Source: Planctomycetota bacterium
Lineage (GTDB): Bacteria; Planctomycetota; UBA8108; JACQVS01
DNA: 64,000 nucleotides
Direction of reading: 5' to 3'
NCBI GenBank assembly: GCA_028280485.1
Contig: JANQLS010000058.1
Location: 1-64,000, forward strand
The position numbers were made by a program, and so were the translations under genes. Positions 54,050 through 63,419 of this stretch are shown one piece after another. Each line of letters begins with the position of its first letter. Within the stretch, counting starts at the first letter, position 1. Under the pieces are notes generated by a model. That model was not told where the DNA came from and searched no databases. It saw only the letters and a program-made list of their open reading frames with translations.

Positions 54050-55786
54050 CTATTTTTCCGTTTTTTTCTGGGCTTTCGGCTTTGGTGGAGCTTTTACTGT
54101 CAACCACAAGCTTCGAGTGGGCCCCATTCTATTTTCGGTTCCGATGAGATTGGGGATGGGGAAATTCACCCAGTGACTTGCTCGCTTGCCTTGCTTGTTT
54201 AAAGCACCCATATTGAATACGCCGCTTTTTGCTTTCGTTGAGGCTTCAATTACCAATTTCACTTCCGTTGCGGGTTTCTTTCCTCCGGCAGCCTCAATAG
54301 GTTTTCCACTGATACCTTCAGGGAGATTCAAGCCTTGAAGGGTGATCGGTTCTCGGTGCCCATTCAGCCTTGCAATTTTGATGGGGATTTCAAGTTTCTT
54401 TCCTCTCTCAATGGTGAATCGATCGGTTGTCGTTGAGAGAGTGAAGCTCGGCTTTGGAGGAGTGACTCTCAGAAGATAGTAATAGCGTAGACCTCCGCGG
54501 TGGTGGAGATCCGAAATTTCAATTTTATGAATCCCTGACTCTTTGAATGAGATCGAGGTTTGAGGGTCAAAGTTGGGCCGTTGATCGTCTTGGCGTTTCA
54601 GCAGGGATCCACTCGGTGAACGGATGGTAAGAACTAAGTCTCCGAGAGATTCTAAGCTTCTAGAGAGCAAAGTGAACTTGAGTTGAGTTCCCTTCTCAAC
54701 TTTAAGATCATAAATATCGCGTTCACCTTCTTCTTCCAAGCTACCGCTGATGCTCGAGGGAAAAGATATCGTTGCTGTCTGATTAGATTGACGGATGGAA
54801 TCTTCCAGTTGTATGGAGTGAGGCTCGATGAGTAGGGGGAGATTTCTGGCACCGATGGCTCGAGGCTTGAAGTAATTTAAGTTGATCGTCGTTGCAGGAT
54901 TTAAATCCGTGGTCCAAGAGTTGGGTGGGTTGTTCCAGCCACGGGGCTTGAGGTGGAGTTCGGTTCGATCTTCATTTTGAAAGTAAGTGTTGGAAATCGC
55001 TAACGGTTGATAATGATCGATGAAGGTTTCTTTAGTCACCGTTAAGCGATAAAAATAGTTTGTCGCCCCAGAGAATCGTATCGAGCTATTCGGCTGGGCC
55101 GGAAAGGCGAAAAGGCGAACGTGATAAGTTCCTGTCTTTGAAGCTTTCAGCACGATTCGTGGATCCAAGGTGGCGTCGTCGTGGTTTTGAGCTAAGACAA
55201 AGCCGCGGTCATCGGTAACTTGAAGAACTCCATCTAAAGCGGAAGCCAACTGTCGTTGAGCTGAAAGGTCGGCGATGAGAGTTTCCCCTTCCAGCATTTC
55301 GATGGAGAAACTATCGACATCCCCATTTTTAAGTAAGCCTCCATTGATGATCGTGGTGGGGGCTTCGAGCTTTTGACTTTGGCGATGGGAGTTGTTGGGC
55401 TCTTTCTCAAGAACTTGAGGAAAGGAACTCGCGTAAAAAGGTCGCCAGGAAGTGGCTCCATCGGTATCAAAGAGACGAATCCAGAATGTCTTGAGCGAGG
55501 ATCCCTCTGTAGCGTTATTCTCTAAGGTAAACTTGAAGGTCCCTTTGGATTTTCCGGCTTGGATGCTCAAGCCAGTTCGAGGGAGGATAAAAGCTTGAGG
55601 AGGCCAGTGAGAAAACTTTCCCCCGATGGCTTTGACTTCGATTTCTGATCCCGTTGATCCTCCGGGAGGAAAAAGCTGTTGCCACGAGGGAGGATCAGCC
55701 CAACTCGAATGAGAAGAGAGAGCGAAGATCGCGAGAAATATGAAGGTCGAAGAAGGCTGAACTAAAGTTGAGAGAGCTCGCGACAT
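54050..55786 (-). CDS. secreted pre-peptidase C-terminal (PPC) domain protein
   Basis: 578 residues with a signal peptide (STFIFLAIFALSSHSSWA). It begins WQQLFPPGGSTGSEIEV, typical of proteins paired with DUF1549/DUF1501 genes. PPC-like domains are at about 125-250 (EKEPNNSHRQSQKLEA, GDVDSFSIEMLEGETL) and 350-450 (GERDIYDLKVEKGTQLKFTL). Later beta domains end with a lysine-rich tail. Starts 20 bases after the DUF1501 stop, so it is the third gene of one operon. Function unknown; surface location likely. Confidence 0.88.
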   Translation of the reverse strand: MSRALSTLVQPSSTFIFLAIFALSSHSSWADPPSWQQLFPPGGSTGSEIEVKAIGGKFSHWPPQAFILPRTGLSIQAGKSKGTFKFTLENNATEGSSLKTFWIRLFDTDGATSWRPFYASSFPQVLEKEPNNSHRQSQKLEAPTTIINGGLLKNGDVDSFSIEMLEGETLIADLSAQRQLASALDGVLQVTDDRGFVLAQNHDDATLDPRIVLKASKTGTYHVRLFAFPAQPNSSIRFSGATNYFYRLTVTKETFIDHYQPLAISNTYFQNEDRTELHLKPRGWNNPPNSWTTDLNPATTINLNYFKPRAIGARNLPLLIEPHSIQLEDSIRQSNQTATISFPSSISGSLEEEGERDIYDLKVEKGTQLKFTLLSRSLESLGDLVLTIRSPSGSLLKRQDDQRPNFDPQTSISFKESGIHKIEISDLHHRGGLRYYYLLRVTPPKPSFTLSTTTDRFTIERGKKLEIPIKIARLNGHREPITLQGLNLPEGISGKPIEAAGGKKPATEVKLVIEASTKAKSGVFNMGALNKQGKRASHWVNFPIPNLIGTENRMGPTRSLWLTVKAPPKPKAQKKTEK

Positions 55787-55806
55787 GGATTGTTAACTGG
55801 GATGGA

Positions 55807-57189
55807 TCATCCCATCAATTCTTGAATCGGATTGGGATCGCTCACTAAGTGAACGGGGCGTCCATCGGGAGTGTAGAGAATTTGATCGGGGTCGATGCCG
55901 AGCTTGGTGTAGATCGTCGAGGCAAAGTTTTCGGGAGAAAGGATGCGATCGACGGCGGTATAGCCTTTACGATCCGTAGCTCCGATGACTTGACCGCCAG
56001 GAGTTCCACAGCCGGCTACTAAGACGGACATCGCATTCGCCCAGTGATCACGGCCACCCCGTTTGTTGATTTTTGGAGTTCGTCCGAACTCACCGAGAAG
56101 AAGCACTAAGGTTGAATCTAAGAGACCACGTTGATCCAAATCTTCGATCAAAGCTGCGACGCCAGTATCGACGGGAGGGAGACGAGAGTTGAGGCCTTTA
56201 AATATATCGACGTGATGATCCCAACCACCGTTGTAAACGGTTACGAAGGGAACTCCCGCTTCGACGAGTCTTCTGGAAAGAAGTAAGCGTTGGCCGAAAC
56301 TGTTGTTGCCGTAGGCTTCACGCGTTTTTTTGTTTTCGCGATGGATGTCGAAGGCCTCTTGTGCGGGCTTCGAATCCATCAGGCGATAACCTTGATGGTA
56401 ATACTCATCTAAAGCCTGAACAGGATCACCGGCCGCTTCTTCTTCGATGCGGCGTAAGCGGTCTAGGCTTCCCTTTAAATCTTTACGTCCTAAAAATCGA
56501 TCGGAAGTTAAATTGCTGGGAAGCGAAACATCGCGCACTTGGAACGATTTTGAAGCGGGGTTTCCACCGACGACGAAAGGCGCATGTTTGGCTCCTAAAA
56601 AGTTAGGGCCACCAGAGCGTGACATGTTCGGCAGGGAGAAATAAGGTGGGAGTCCACCTGGGGCCCCTCTTTTCCAAGAAGTGACCGACCCGTAACTGGG
56701 ATGAAAACTAACAAAGGCTCCACAAGCCACCGGAATTCGCGTGGGGGCTCCCGTCATCATGTAGTGGTTTCCCGCGCCATGATTACCGTGGCTGTGTCGA
56801 ATGGAACGAACGATCGACAGTTTGTCGGCGATCGCGGCGGTGCGTTTCATGAGCTTTGAAAATCGCACACCCGGGATTTTAGTTTTGATGGATTCGAATT
56901 CGCCCCGAATTTCTTTGGGGGCATCATCTTTAGGATCAAAGGTTTCGTAGTGAGTGGGGCCACCGTCGAGCCAAATGAGAATACAGCTAGTATTCTTGCC
57001 CTTTTTTAGATGTGCCTCTTTTTGATGGGACGGGGGAGTTTGAGATTCACCGGCATGGGCGCGTGCTCGCAAGGCGGTGGCGAGGCCGCCTCCTAAGAAG
57101 GCTCCAAGACCTAATTGCAGGCAGTCTCTTCTCAATAATCCTTCGCAATTCAGATGTTCACTCATCTTGCGGACCCTCTCGTGACTCAC
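55807..57189 (-). CDS. DUF1501 family secreted protein
   Basis: 460 residues. An N-terminal twin-arginine-like signal (LLRRDCLQLGLGAFLGGGLA) is followed by the DUF1501 core, related to sulfatase/alkaline-phosphatase folds: SCILIWLDGGPTHYETFDPK, RSIRHSHGNHGAGNHYMMTG, VYNGGWDHHVDIFKGL and LLGEFGRTPKINKRGGRDHW. Histidine/aspartate-rich motifs suggest metal binding. Its ATG follows the previous stop without a gap, so translation is coupled with the DUF1549/1553 gene. Confidence 0.93.
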   Translation of the reverse strand: MSHERVRKMSEHLNCEGLLRRDCLQLGLGAFLGGGLATALRARAHAGESQTPPSHQKEAHLKKGKNTSCILIWLDGGPTHYETFDPKDDAPKEIRGEFESIKTKIPGVRFSKLMKRTAAIADKLSIVRSIRHSHGNHGAGNHYMMTGAPTRIPVACGAFVSFHPSYGSVTSWKRGAPGGLPPYFSLPNMSRSGGPNFLGAKHAPFVVGGNPASKSFQVRDVSLPSNLTSDRFLGRKDLKGSLDRLRRIEEEAAGDPVQALDEYYHQGYRLMDSKPAQEAFDIHRENKKTREAYGNNSFGQRLLLSRRLVEAGVPFVTVYNGGWDHHVDIFKGLNSRLPPVDTGVAALIEDLDQRGLLDSTLVLLLGEFGRTPKINKRGGRDHWANAMSVLVAGCGTPGGQVIGATDRKGYTAVDRILSPENFASTIYTKLGIDPDQILYTPDGRPVHLVSDPNPIQELMG

Positions 57190-59826
57190 TTAAGTCTTGA
57201 ACACAAACTCTGGAGTGTTGAGGAGCGTCCAGAGAATGTCTTCGATGGCTTTGCGTCGAACTTCAGTTGAAGATCGAGTATTGCGTTGAGTTGGAGTTGA
57301 AGAGCTATCTTTTTTCTGAGCACTCTTCTTCGAACTCGGCTCTTTTGACTTTGAAATTGTAGGTTCTACAAACAATTTTAGGCAAGCTTCTAATTCGATA
57401 TTATCGGGATATCGACAATAACTTAGCAGATAAAGCTCTTCGACGACTTCTTTGTCGGTCATCTTGCTTTGAGCTAACTGAGCGGAACGCCCTTGTGAAG
57501 AGGTTATTTTATTATGTAAATCGGGGGCATTCATCAAATGAAGCGCTTGAACCACGCTCGACTCCGGTAGACGTTCACAGGGGGGATCTTGGTTCGGATC
57601 CGGGCGACCGAAGGTATCTAAAAAGAGTGAGGGTGAGCGGTGAGTCCACAAGCGCATCGAAGGAGTGAACTCAGGGTGCGCAGAAAACCTCGTTCCGACT
57701 TGGGTGATGTCGACGATGGCATCGTGGAGGACTTCGGCTCGTAAGCGTTGCCGGTAATACCGAGAATAATTTCGAGTGTCGGTAACATTTCGCTTGGAAG
57801 GATAACTTTCCAATCCGTAGGCATAGGAAGAGACGATCGTTTTGATCAGCTTTTTTTGATCGTAGTTCACGTCTTGGAAGTGTTGCGCTAAGGCATCTAA
57901 AAGTTCTTCGTTACTTGCGGGGTTGGTGGTTCGAAGATCATCGATGGGTTCGACGATGCCTCGCCCGAAGAGGTCAGCCCAAACTCGGTTCACTTGAACT
58001 TTGGCGAAGAAGTTGGGTTGGGCTTGAATCATCCATTCTGCGAGTGTCTTGCGCGGATCCTTTCCTTCTTCGGTTGGAGTTGCTTTTCCGTAGAGAGGTC
58101 GAGGGTCTAAGACTTTTCCAGTCAAGGGATGGCTGACACTTCCTTTACTCGAAACATAAATGATTTCCTCGCCACCCGAAATCGGCGGGGAGAGTCCCGT
58201 TCCTTTTCTTCCTACTTTAGAAAAGTAAGCCGCAAGGCTGTAGTAGTCTTCCTGGCTCCATTTTTCGAAGGGGTGATGGTGACACTTCGCGCATTCCAAT
58301 CGAATTCCCAAAAAGAGTTGGCTCATCATAGTTACGAGTTCATCCGGGCTTCGGCGATCGCGGAAAATCGTTGCTGGTGTTTGACGAAAGGTGGAGCCTT
58401 GAGCGGTTAGGATTTCAGTGGCGAATTGATCGTAGGGTAGATTTCGCCTGAAGGCATCGCGAATCCAACCATCGAGATTAAAGACCGCTTTTATTCCAAC
58501 GCGATAGGGATTCGGTCTCAGAAGGTCGACCCATTTGTTTGCCCAGAAATCACCGTACTCGGGACGAGAGAGCAAATCATCGATTAGAGTTTCAATCTTT
58601 GTGGCTGAAGGATTACTGAGGAAAGCTCTCGTTTCTTCAGGTGAGGGTTGCCGCCCGATGATATCGATATAGAGTCTTCGGTGAAGAGTATTGAGAGGAG
58701 CTGCTTTTGAAGGAGTGAGTTTGAGGCGCTTCAGTTTGTTCCAGATGTGTTGATCGATGAAGTTGTAGTTCGGTAGCTGTTCATAGAAAGAATTCTTCAC
58801 TTCACCCGGTAGTGGAATGGAAGTTCTGCAAACAGCTATTTGCCCTCGGTAGCGAGCCATAATCGCTGCTTCGCCAGGAATGTTTCCCGCTTGTAGTCGG
58901 CCATGTTCGTTCACTTGGGTGATCGGGCTTTCACTCGATTGGAATGCCGCTAAATCGGTGACGTCTTTTCGGCTCCCGTCGGAGAAATGAGCGGTGACTA
59001 AGAGTTGTTGCTTTTCTTTGAAGACCAGGATGCGCTCGGTGGGGGTGACTTTGATGTGAGTTAATCTCGCGCTTTTGGGGGACTGGCGGGGAAATCCCGA
59101 CTGAATCCAATCCACGAGCGTTTTATAGAAACGAGAACCTTCTTTCAATCGAACACCGCCACCGTGAGTGCTGAGGCCGAGAGGTTTGAGAAGGAGTAAG
59201 CTTTGATGGGGAGTCGGTGGGGAGATGCGTCTTCCCCTGCCTTCGATGGCTAAGCTTTTGAAATCAAAATCGGGATCGAATCCCAAGAGAGAAAGTTGAA
59301 AACCATTTTGCCCCCGAGCTTTTCCGTGGCATGGGCCGGAGTTGCATCCGGTACGCGTCAGAACTGGGAGGACATCTTCTTCTAAGGTTGGCGGTTTCTT
59401 TATGCCTTGATTTTTTACCAGGATCTCCCTTCTGGCGACCAAGTTTCCCGCTCGAGCGACGACCGTGGCTTTCCCATCGGCGAGTGGAGTGATCCAGCCA
59501 GATTCGGACACTTTTAGAATCTCAGGATGGAGTGATTCAAAGTGAGTTTCCTGAGTTCGGTCGAGGCCTTGATTCAACTGTTGTGAATTGAGTTCAGTGG
59601 TGATGAGCCGTTGCTTTGAACTCGGACCGTCGAGGATGATTTTTTGGGGGAAGATTTCGAGCTTCGGTAGGGTGACTTCAAGAGTTTCCGATGCCCTTAG
59701 ATATGAACTCAGAAGGAATAGGAGGATGAAGGTGGCTAAGGCGAGGCTAACGCCAGGGCGGGCCACAATCGGAAAACGAATTTGAAGTTGAGATGGAGTA
59801 TTTTGCATCGGTGATGGCGTTCTCAT
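57190..59826 (-). CDS. cytochrome/DUF1549/DUF1553 Planctomycete surface protein
   Basis: 878 residues with a signal segment (VSLALATFILLFLLSSYLRA). Order: Big_2-like domain (about 48-143), PSCyt1-type module with CX4CH (TRTGCNSGPCHG near 160), a second Big_2-like domain (about 250-345), DUF1549 (about 365-570, with CAKCHHHPFEKW near 515) and DUF1553 (about 600-870, FFAKVQVNRVWADLFGRGIV). Two potential haem sites suggest electron transfer. It heads the operon with DUF1501 and PPC genes, the arrangement seen in many copies in Planctomycetes. Confidence 0.94.
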   Translation of the reverse strand: MRTPSPMQNTPSQLQIRFPIVARPGVSLALATFILLFLLSSYLRASETLEVTLPKLEIFPQKIILDGPSSKQRLITTELNSQQLNQGLDRTQETHFESLHPEILKVSESGWITPLADGKATVVARAGNLVARREILVKNQGIKKPPTLEEDVLPVLTRTGCNSGPCHGKARGQNGFQLSLLGFDPDFDFKSLAIEGRGRRISPPTPHQSLLLLKPLGLSTHGGGVRLKEGSRFYKTLVDWIQSGFPRQSPKSARLTHIKVTPTERILVFKEKQQLLVTAHFSDGSRKDVTDLAAFQSSESPITQVNEHGRLQAGNIPGEAAIMARYRGQIAVCRTSIPLPGEVKNSFYEQLPNYNFIDQHIWNKLKRLKLTPSKAAPLNTLHRRLYIDIIGRQPSPEETRAFLSNPSATKIETLIDDLLSRPEYGDFWANKWVDLLRPNPYRVGIKAVFNLDGWIRDAFRRNLPYDQFATEILTAQGSTFRQTPATIFRDRRSPDELVTMMSQLFLGIRLECAKCHHHPFEKWSQEDYYSLAAYFSKVGRKGTGLSPPISGGEEIIYVSSKGSVSHPLTGKVLDPRPLYGKATPTEEGKDPRKTLAEWMIQAQPNFFAKVQVNRVWADLFGRGIVEPIDDLRTTNPASNEELLDALAQHFQDVNYDQKKLIKTIVSSYAYGLESYPSKRNVTDTRNYSRYYRQRLRAEVLHDAIVDITQVGTRFSAHPEFTPSMRLWTHRSPSLFLDTFGRPDPNQDPPCERLPESSVVQALHLMNAPDLHNKITSSQGRSAQLAQSKMTDKEVVEELYLLSYCRYPDNIELEACLKLFVEPTISKSKEPSSKKSAQKKDSSSTPTQRNTRSSTEVRRKAIEDILWTLLNTPEFVFKT

Positions 59827-59931
59827 ATTTATAGGAGTCCATCTTAGTCTGAATACTCAAGTAAACGGAAGGGCAATTTAACGAAAGTGAGGAAGGGGAG
59901 CGGACGAATAGGGCCCTTCGGCTACCTGGGC

Positions 59932-60582
59932 TCAGGAGGGAACGATTTCGAGCAACTCTACGGCGGGCTCACCGTCACAAAAGATGAGGGCGAGGCGGCC
60001 GTAAACCGTTTCGGTGGATTCTGGTAATGCGAACCACTTTTTGAGCTCGGATTGGGGCTGAATTTTTAGGAATGCGATCGTTTTGAGCCGACGGAGGACA
60101 CCGTGGTCGATCAGAATTCTACCCAGAGGGCGGCTTGCTGACAGGATTTCTTCTTGGACTTCAGGTCGAACGTGGTTTAGCCAAATTCGCATGATTCCGG
60201 CCATCACTGCGGGGATGGGAGCCTCTTTGGGTGTGTTGGAGGAACTTAGGAAAAGCTTTCGAGCGTAGCTCGGATGGTCGTGATGGACATCCAACGCGTG
60301 AAGTCTCACTTTGGCTTGATGGTGATTCTCCAGCGTGACGGTCATGTGGTGGTCGTGAACGAGCAATTCATGACAGGGTTGGGGAATCTCTTCGGGAGGG
60401 ATCAGTGTGAAATGGGCCGGCTGCGTGTCTTCACCGGGAAACAGATGAAGCAGTTCCTCCAACCAGGCTCGGGGAGAGATCTGAAGTGAGTCAAATTCGT
60501 GTTCCTGATCCATGAAGCCAAGATACCCGAGCAGAGAAAGGCTAAAGGGGACGAAGAGAGGGGGAGGTGCGATTGGCCGCAC
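59932..60582 (-). CDS. chorismate-lyase-like (UbiC/DUF98) protein
   Basis: 216 residues; the Met at residue 24 (MDQEHEFDSL, coordinate 60513) is a likely start because the preceding residues are proline-rich and unlike the family. SRPLGRILIDHGVLRRLK and VYGRLALIFCDGEPAVELLE match the pattern of chorismate pyruvate-lyases, which make 4-hydroxybenzoate. The first half is rich in His and has no clear match. The enzymatic role is inferred from the C-terminal motif alone. Confidence 0.55.
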   Translation of the reverse strand: MRPIAPPPLFVPFSLSLLGYLGFMDQEHEFDSLQISPRAWLEELLHLFPGEDTQPAHFTLIPPEEIPQPCHELLVHDHHMTVTLENHHQAKVRLHALDVHHDHPSYARKLFLSSSNTPKEAPIPAVMAGIMRIWLNHVRPEVQEEILSASRPLGRILIDHGVLRRLKTIAFLKIQPQSELKKWFALPESTETVYGRLALIFCDGEPAVELLEIVPS

Positions 60583-61066
60583 TGATTCCTCGGAGGTGGT
60601 CAGAATCGATCAGAGGAAAGATCCAATTTCGAGTCGCTTCCAAAGAAACAGCGCAGTGCCCGCACGAAGGAGCCGAAAGTACCAATCGCCCAATAGATTT
60701 TTGTTAGAAACAAAATTCCCCAAATTCCCTTCCCGAGGGCTCTGTACTTGCTTTGAAATGAAGCATTATCCCCACCTGAATCCCTTCCCAAGGGCTCCTT
60801 TTCCTGCATTGAAATAAGTCATTTTAAGATTTGATATCCATATCGAAGTGACCGAAATGGAGCACCTAACCCATATAAAGTAGGAGCTTACGGCGCCCAT
60901 TCTCGAATCTCCTCATGGAAAATTAGAGCCCTTGGGAAGGAGTATTTGAGGGCTGGATGGTGGTTGAGGACGAGCCCTTGGGAAAGGAATTTGAGGGGGG
61001 GAGGTGGTTGGGATTTTTGGGGAAGTCGAGCCCTTGGGAAAGGGAGGGGGGTTTTGGGGTATGGGT
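60583..61066. repeat. gap with GAGCCCTTGGGAA short repeats
   Basis: Direct units starting GAGCCCTTGGGAA at 60926, 60972 and 61028, about 46-56 bases apart and each followed by TTTGAGGG or G-rich sequence. Inverted copies TTCCCRAGGGCTC at 60727-60761 and 60782-60817 are themselves 35-base direct repeats ending TTGAAATRA. No gene is supported. Confidence 0.6.
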
Positions 61067-62083
61067 TTATGACTTTTTGGGGAGGAGGTTGTGGAGCTTG
61101 AGGAGAGCCCTTAATTTGGGTTCAACGCGCTTTCGAAGCTCTTTGTTGGCGTAGGCGATCCAGGTGACTTTGGTGTTGAGATCGAGGGGTACATCGAGAG
61201 CTTCTCCTTCTTCGTTTGTGACTTCAATGCCGACTTGGCGGGCTAACATTTCCGTACAGATGTCATAAGGATGGCAAGTCGCTGCAAAGAGCTGTTTTCC
61301 CTCAGGTAAGTTTGCCAATAGAGGGCGAAGGTCTGCGACAAATCGATCGTGACCCATCATCAGCTCGTACATATGTCCTCCCGAGGAAATATACTGATCC
61401 TCAAAGCTGAACACCTTCCCAGGGGCGGGTTGATCGATAACGTCCTCATCGCCTAACAACCCCTCGTCAACTGAAGACAGCACATCTCTTCCCCCGGGGC
61501 AGTAGCGGCAAAAGGTGGCAAAGCCGTGTTCGAGTCTCGGATTTTGGGTTGGCTTAAGCGGTAAGGGCTCCGTTTCCTTGGTGATTCTGTTCCATCTCTC
61601 CCCCTGCGTTCCCTGACCCTGAATCCCCCAAATCACATCACTCAGGTGCTGTTTGGTGGTGGGGATCTCGGTTTGAATCGCCAATTCGATATCTCTAAGG
61701 GAAGTCGAATCCCCTTTGTTGGGAGCAATCCCGGTCAAGATCCAGGCACTCCTTTTTTGATACATCAAGCCTCGAGTCCCATCGATAGGATCGATGATGA
61801 TTCTCCAATTGGCTTGGTTTCGGTCACTTCCTTTAGGGTAGGCAAAGCCCTCATCTTTGAATCCCTCAGCTATGATGATCGCACTTTCGTTCAGTCCCCA
61901 ATGCTGATCGAAAACGGACACCAGCTGATCTTCCGAATACTTATCAATCCTGTAAGCGGTATCCTCATCGTTGTCCCGATCGAATTCTGACAAGATCTCG
62001 ATCGGTTGACTTTCACAAACTTCGATCAAGTTGTCCCGAATCGTTGCGTGGATTGCTTTGAGAATGGGAAGTAAATGTTCCAT
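61067..62083 (-). CDS. inositol-monophosphatase-family phosphatase
   Basis: 338 residues from the ATG at 62083 (MEHLLPILKAIHATIRDNLI). The upstream Met at 62119 lies inside the superoxide dismutase terminator, so the shorter start is preferred. IIIDPIDGTRGLMYQKRSAW is the metal-binding DPIDGT motif; the upstream acidic motif is ESAIIIAEGFKDE. Late residues YDICTEMLARQVG are variants of the WD motif. It hydrolyses a phosphate monoester; inositol, sugar bisphosphate or PAP are possible substrates. Confidence 0.85.
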   Translation of the reverse strand: MEHLLPILKAIHATIRDNLIEVCESQPIEILSEFDRDNDEDTAYRIDKYSEDQLVSVFDQHWGLNESAIIIAEGFKDEGFAYPKGSDRNQANWRIIIDPIDGTRGLMYQKRSAWILTGIAPNKGDSTSLRDIELAIQTEIPTTKQHLSDVIWGIQGQGTQGERWNRITKETEPLPLKPTQNPRLEHGFATFCRYCPGGRDVLSSVDEGLLGDEDVIDQPAPGKVFSFEDQYISSGGHMYELMMGHDRFVADLRPLLANLPEGKQLFAATCHPYDICTEMLARQVGIEVTNEEGEALDVPLDLNTKVTWIAYANKELRKRVEPKLRALLKLHNLLPKKS

Positions 62084-62106
62084 GGAGCAGGGCCCGAGAA
62101 GTAAGT

Positions 62107-62148
62107 AAAAAAGGCTCATAGAGAGGATCTTCCTCCTTATGAGCCTTG
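62107..62148 (-). terminator. superoxide dismutase terminator
   Basis: AAGGCTCATA pairs with TATGAGCCTT around an 18-base loop that can pair internally (GAGGA/TCCTC). On the minus strand a TTTTTT run follows. It overlaps the upstream start candidate of the phosphatase gene. Confidence 0.85.
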
Positions 62149-62176
62149 AATTCAGCGAGGTTTATTACAGGTCAAC

Positions 62177-62782
62177 TTATGAAGTCGCCTTGTAATTCTC
62201 AGCGACAGCATCCCAATCGACGACATTGAAAAATGCAGCGATGTAATCAGGACGACGGTTCTGATAATTTAGATAGTAAGCATGTTCCCAAACGTCCAGG
62301 CCAAGAATGGGCTTCTTGCCTTCCATGACTGGATTGTCTTGGTTGGGCGTGCTGCAGACGCTGACGGTTCCGCCATCGTTGACCAACCAAGCCCAACCGG
62401 AGCCAAATCGAGTCGCAGCTGCTTTAGAAAAGGCTTCTTTGAAGGCATCGAAGCTTCCAAAAGCGGCATCGATTGCTGCAGCTAAATCTCCGCTTGGAGC
62501 GCCACCTTTGCCGGGACCCATCGTCGTCCAGAAAAGTGAGTGGTTGTAGTGACCGCCACCGTTATTTCGTACCGCACCCTGGATGCCTTCGGGAAGTGCA
62601 TCCAAATTACCAATCAACTCTTCGAGGCTTTTTCCTTCGTGTCCGGAGCCTTCGAGAGCGTTATTGAGGTTCGTGACGTAAGCGTTGTGATGCTTGCCAT
62701 GGTGGATTTCCATGGTTTTGGTGTCGATATGGGGCTCTAAAGCATCGTGACTATACGGTAAAGCGGGTAACTCAAAAGCCAT
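62177..62782 (-). CDS. superoxide dismutase, Fe/Mn family
   Basis: 201 residues, normal length. Metal ligands are His27 ([12 protein letters not shown]), His81 (HYNHSLFW), Asp163 and His167 ([10 protein letters not shown]). Gln148 in STPNQDNP is the position that favours the Mn type. It removes superoxide in the cytoplasm; no export signal. AAGGAGAG precedes the ATG by seven to eight bases. The leader contains a nested palindrome. Confidence 0.97.
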   Translation of the reverse strand: MAFELPALPYSHDALEPHIDTKTMEIHHGKHHNAYVTNLNNALEGSGHEGKSLEELIGNLDALPEGIQGAVRNNGGGHYNHSLFWTTMGPGKGGAPSGDLAAAIDAAFGSFDAFKEAFSKAAATRFGSGWAWLVNDGGTVSVCSTPNQDNPVMEGKKPILGLDVWEHAYYLNYQNRRPDYIAAFFNVVDWDAVAENYKATS

Positions 62783-62802
62783 GATTCGGCTCTCCTTTCG
62801 GT

Positions 62803-62840
62803 TGGCAGATCGATTCGAATCGATTTTGATCTTCTGCCAA
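62803..62840. promoter_or_regulatory. nested palindrome in the superoxide dismutase leader
   Basis: TTGGCAGA at 62803-62810 pairs with TCTGCCAA at 62833-62840, and between them lies the perfect 16-bp palindrome ATCGATTCGAATCGAT (62809-62824). It is 20 bases upstream of the start codon; it could be an operator or a leader hairpin. Confidence 0.5.
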
Positions 62841-62969
62841 AGTGGTGATTAAGAATTTTGGTCGAAATTTATCACTTAGAAGGGCGGATTTTAACATTAG
62901 AGCTCCCCTTGGTCTACAGCTTGTAAACGATCGCTCGGAATCCCGTGAAAACTTAATGTTCCTACTCCG

Positions 62970-62998
62970 TTGCCCCCACGTGGGGACTCGTATATAAT
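62970..62998 (+). promoter_or_regulatory. sigma-70-like promoter upstream of tRNA-Leu
   Basis: TTGCCC (62970-62975), 17-base spacer and TATAAT (62993-62998). The spacer contains the perfect palindrome CCCCACGTGGGG (62973-62984). The start would be near 63005, about 130 bases before the tRNA. Confidence 0.6.
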
Positions 62999-63135
62999 GC
63001 GCCCCCTCCTCAGATTCGAGGCGAGATAATTTAGAACGAGAATTTAAAGCTATAATTTAAAGCTTTGATAATTTCTTCTTGAAGTCTCTAAATTAAAAGA
63101 ATAAACAGACAAGTCTAAAAAATAAGAATCGATGG

Positions 63136-63222
63136 GCTCCGGTGGCGGAATTGGCAGACGCGGCGGACTTAAAATCCTCTGACCGTAAGGTCGTGCGGGT
63201 TCGAATCCCGCCTGGAGCACCA
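63136..63222 (+). tRNA. tRNA-Leu(TAA)
   Basis: Complete 87-base class II tRNA: acceptor GCTCCGG/CTGGAGC, D arm GGCGGAATTGGCAGACG, anticodon loop CTTAAAA (TAA), long variable arm TGACCGTAAGGTCG, T arm CGGGTTCGAATCCCG, discriminator A and encoded CCA. Confidence 0.96.
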
Positions 63223-63419
63223 TTCGATTTTTCCCTCCGATTTCCCCTCACCATCTTTCCCCAATAAATCTCTGGCTTTACTCCCAGCATCCGTGAAATC
63301 TGAGTAATGGCCTGATTCTCTAAAGTTCCACTATATGCCCCTATCGATGAGTGGTATCTTGGTAGTGTCTTTTGGGTTGCGCACAAAATCATCATTTACA
63401 TTCTAATCTTTATTACCGA

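Noticed and set aside
63093..63395. Minus-strand frame with GGIRTRTTLRSEDFKSAASA
   Set aside because: A well-known false protein made by translating the antisense of a tRNA-Leu gene.
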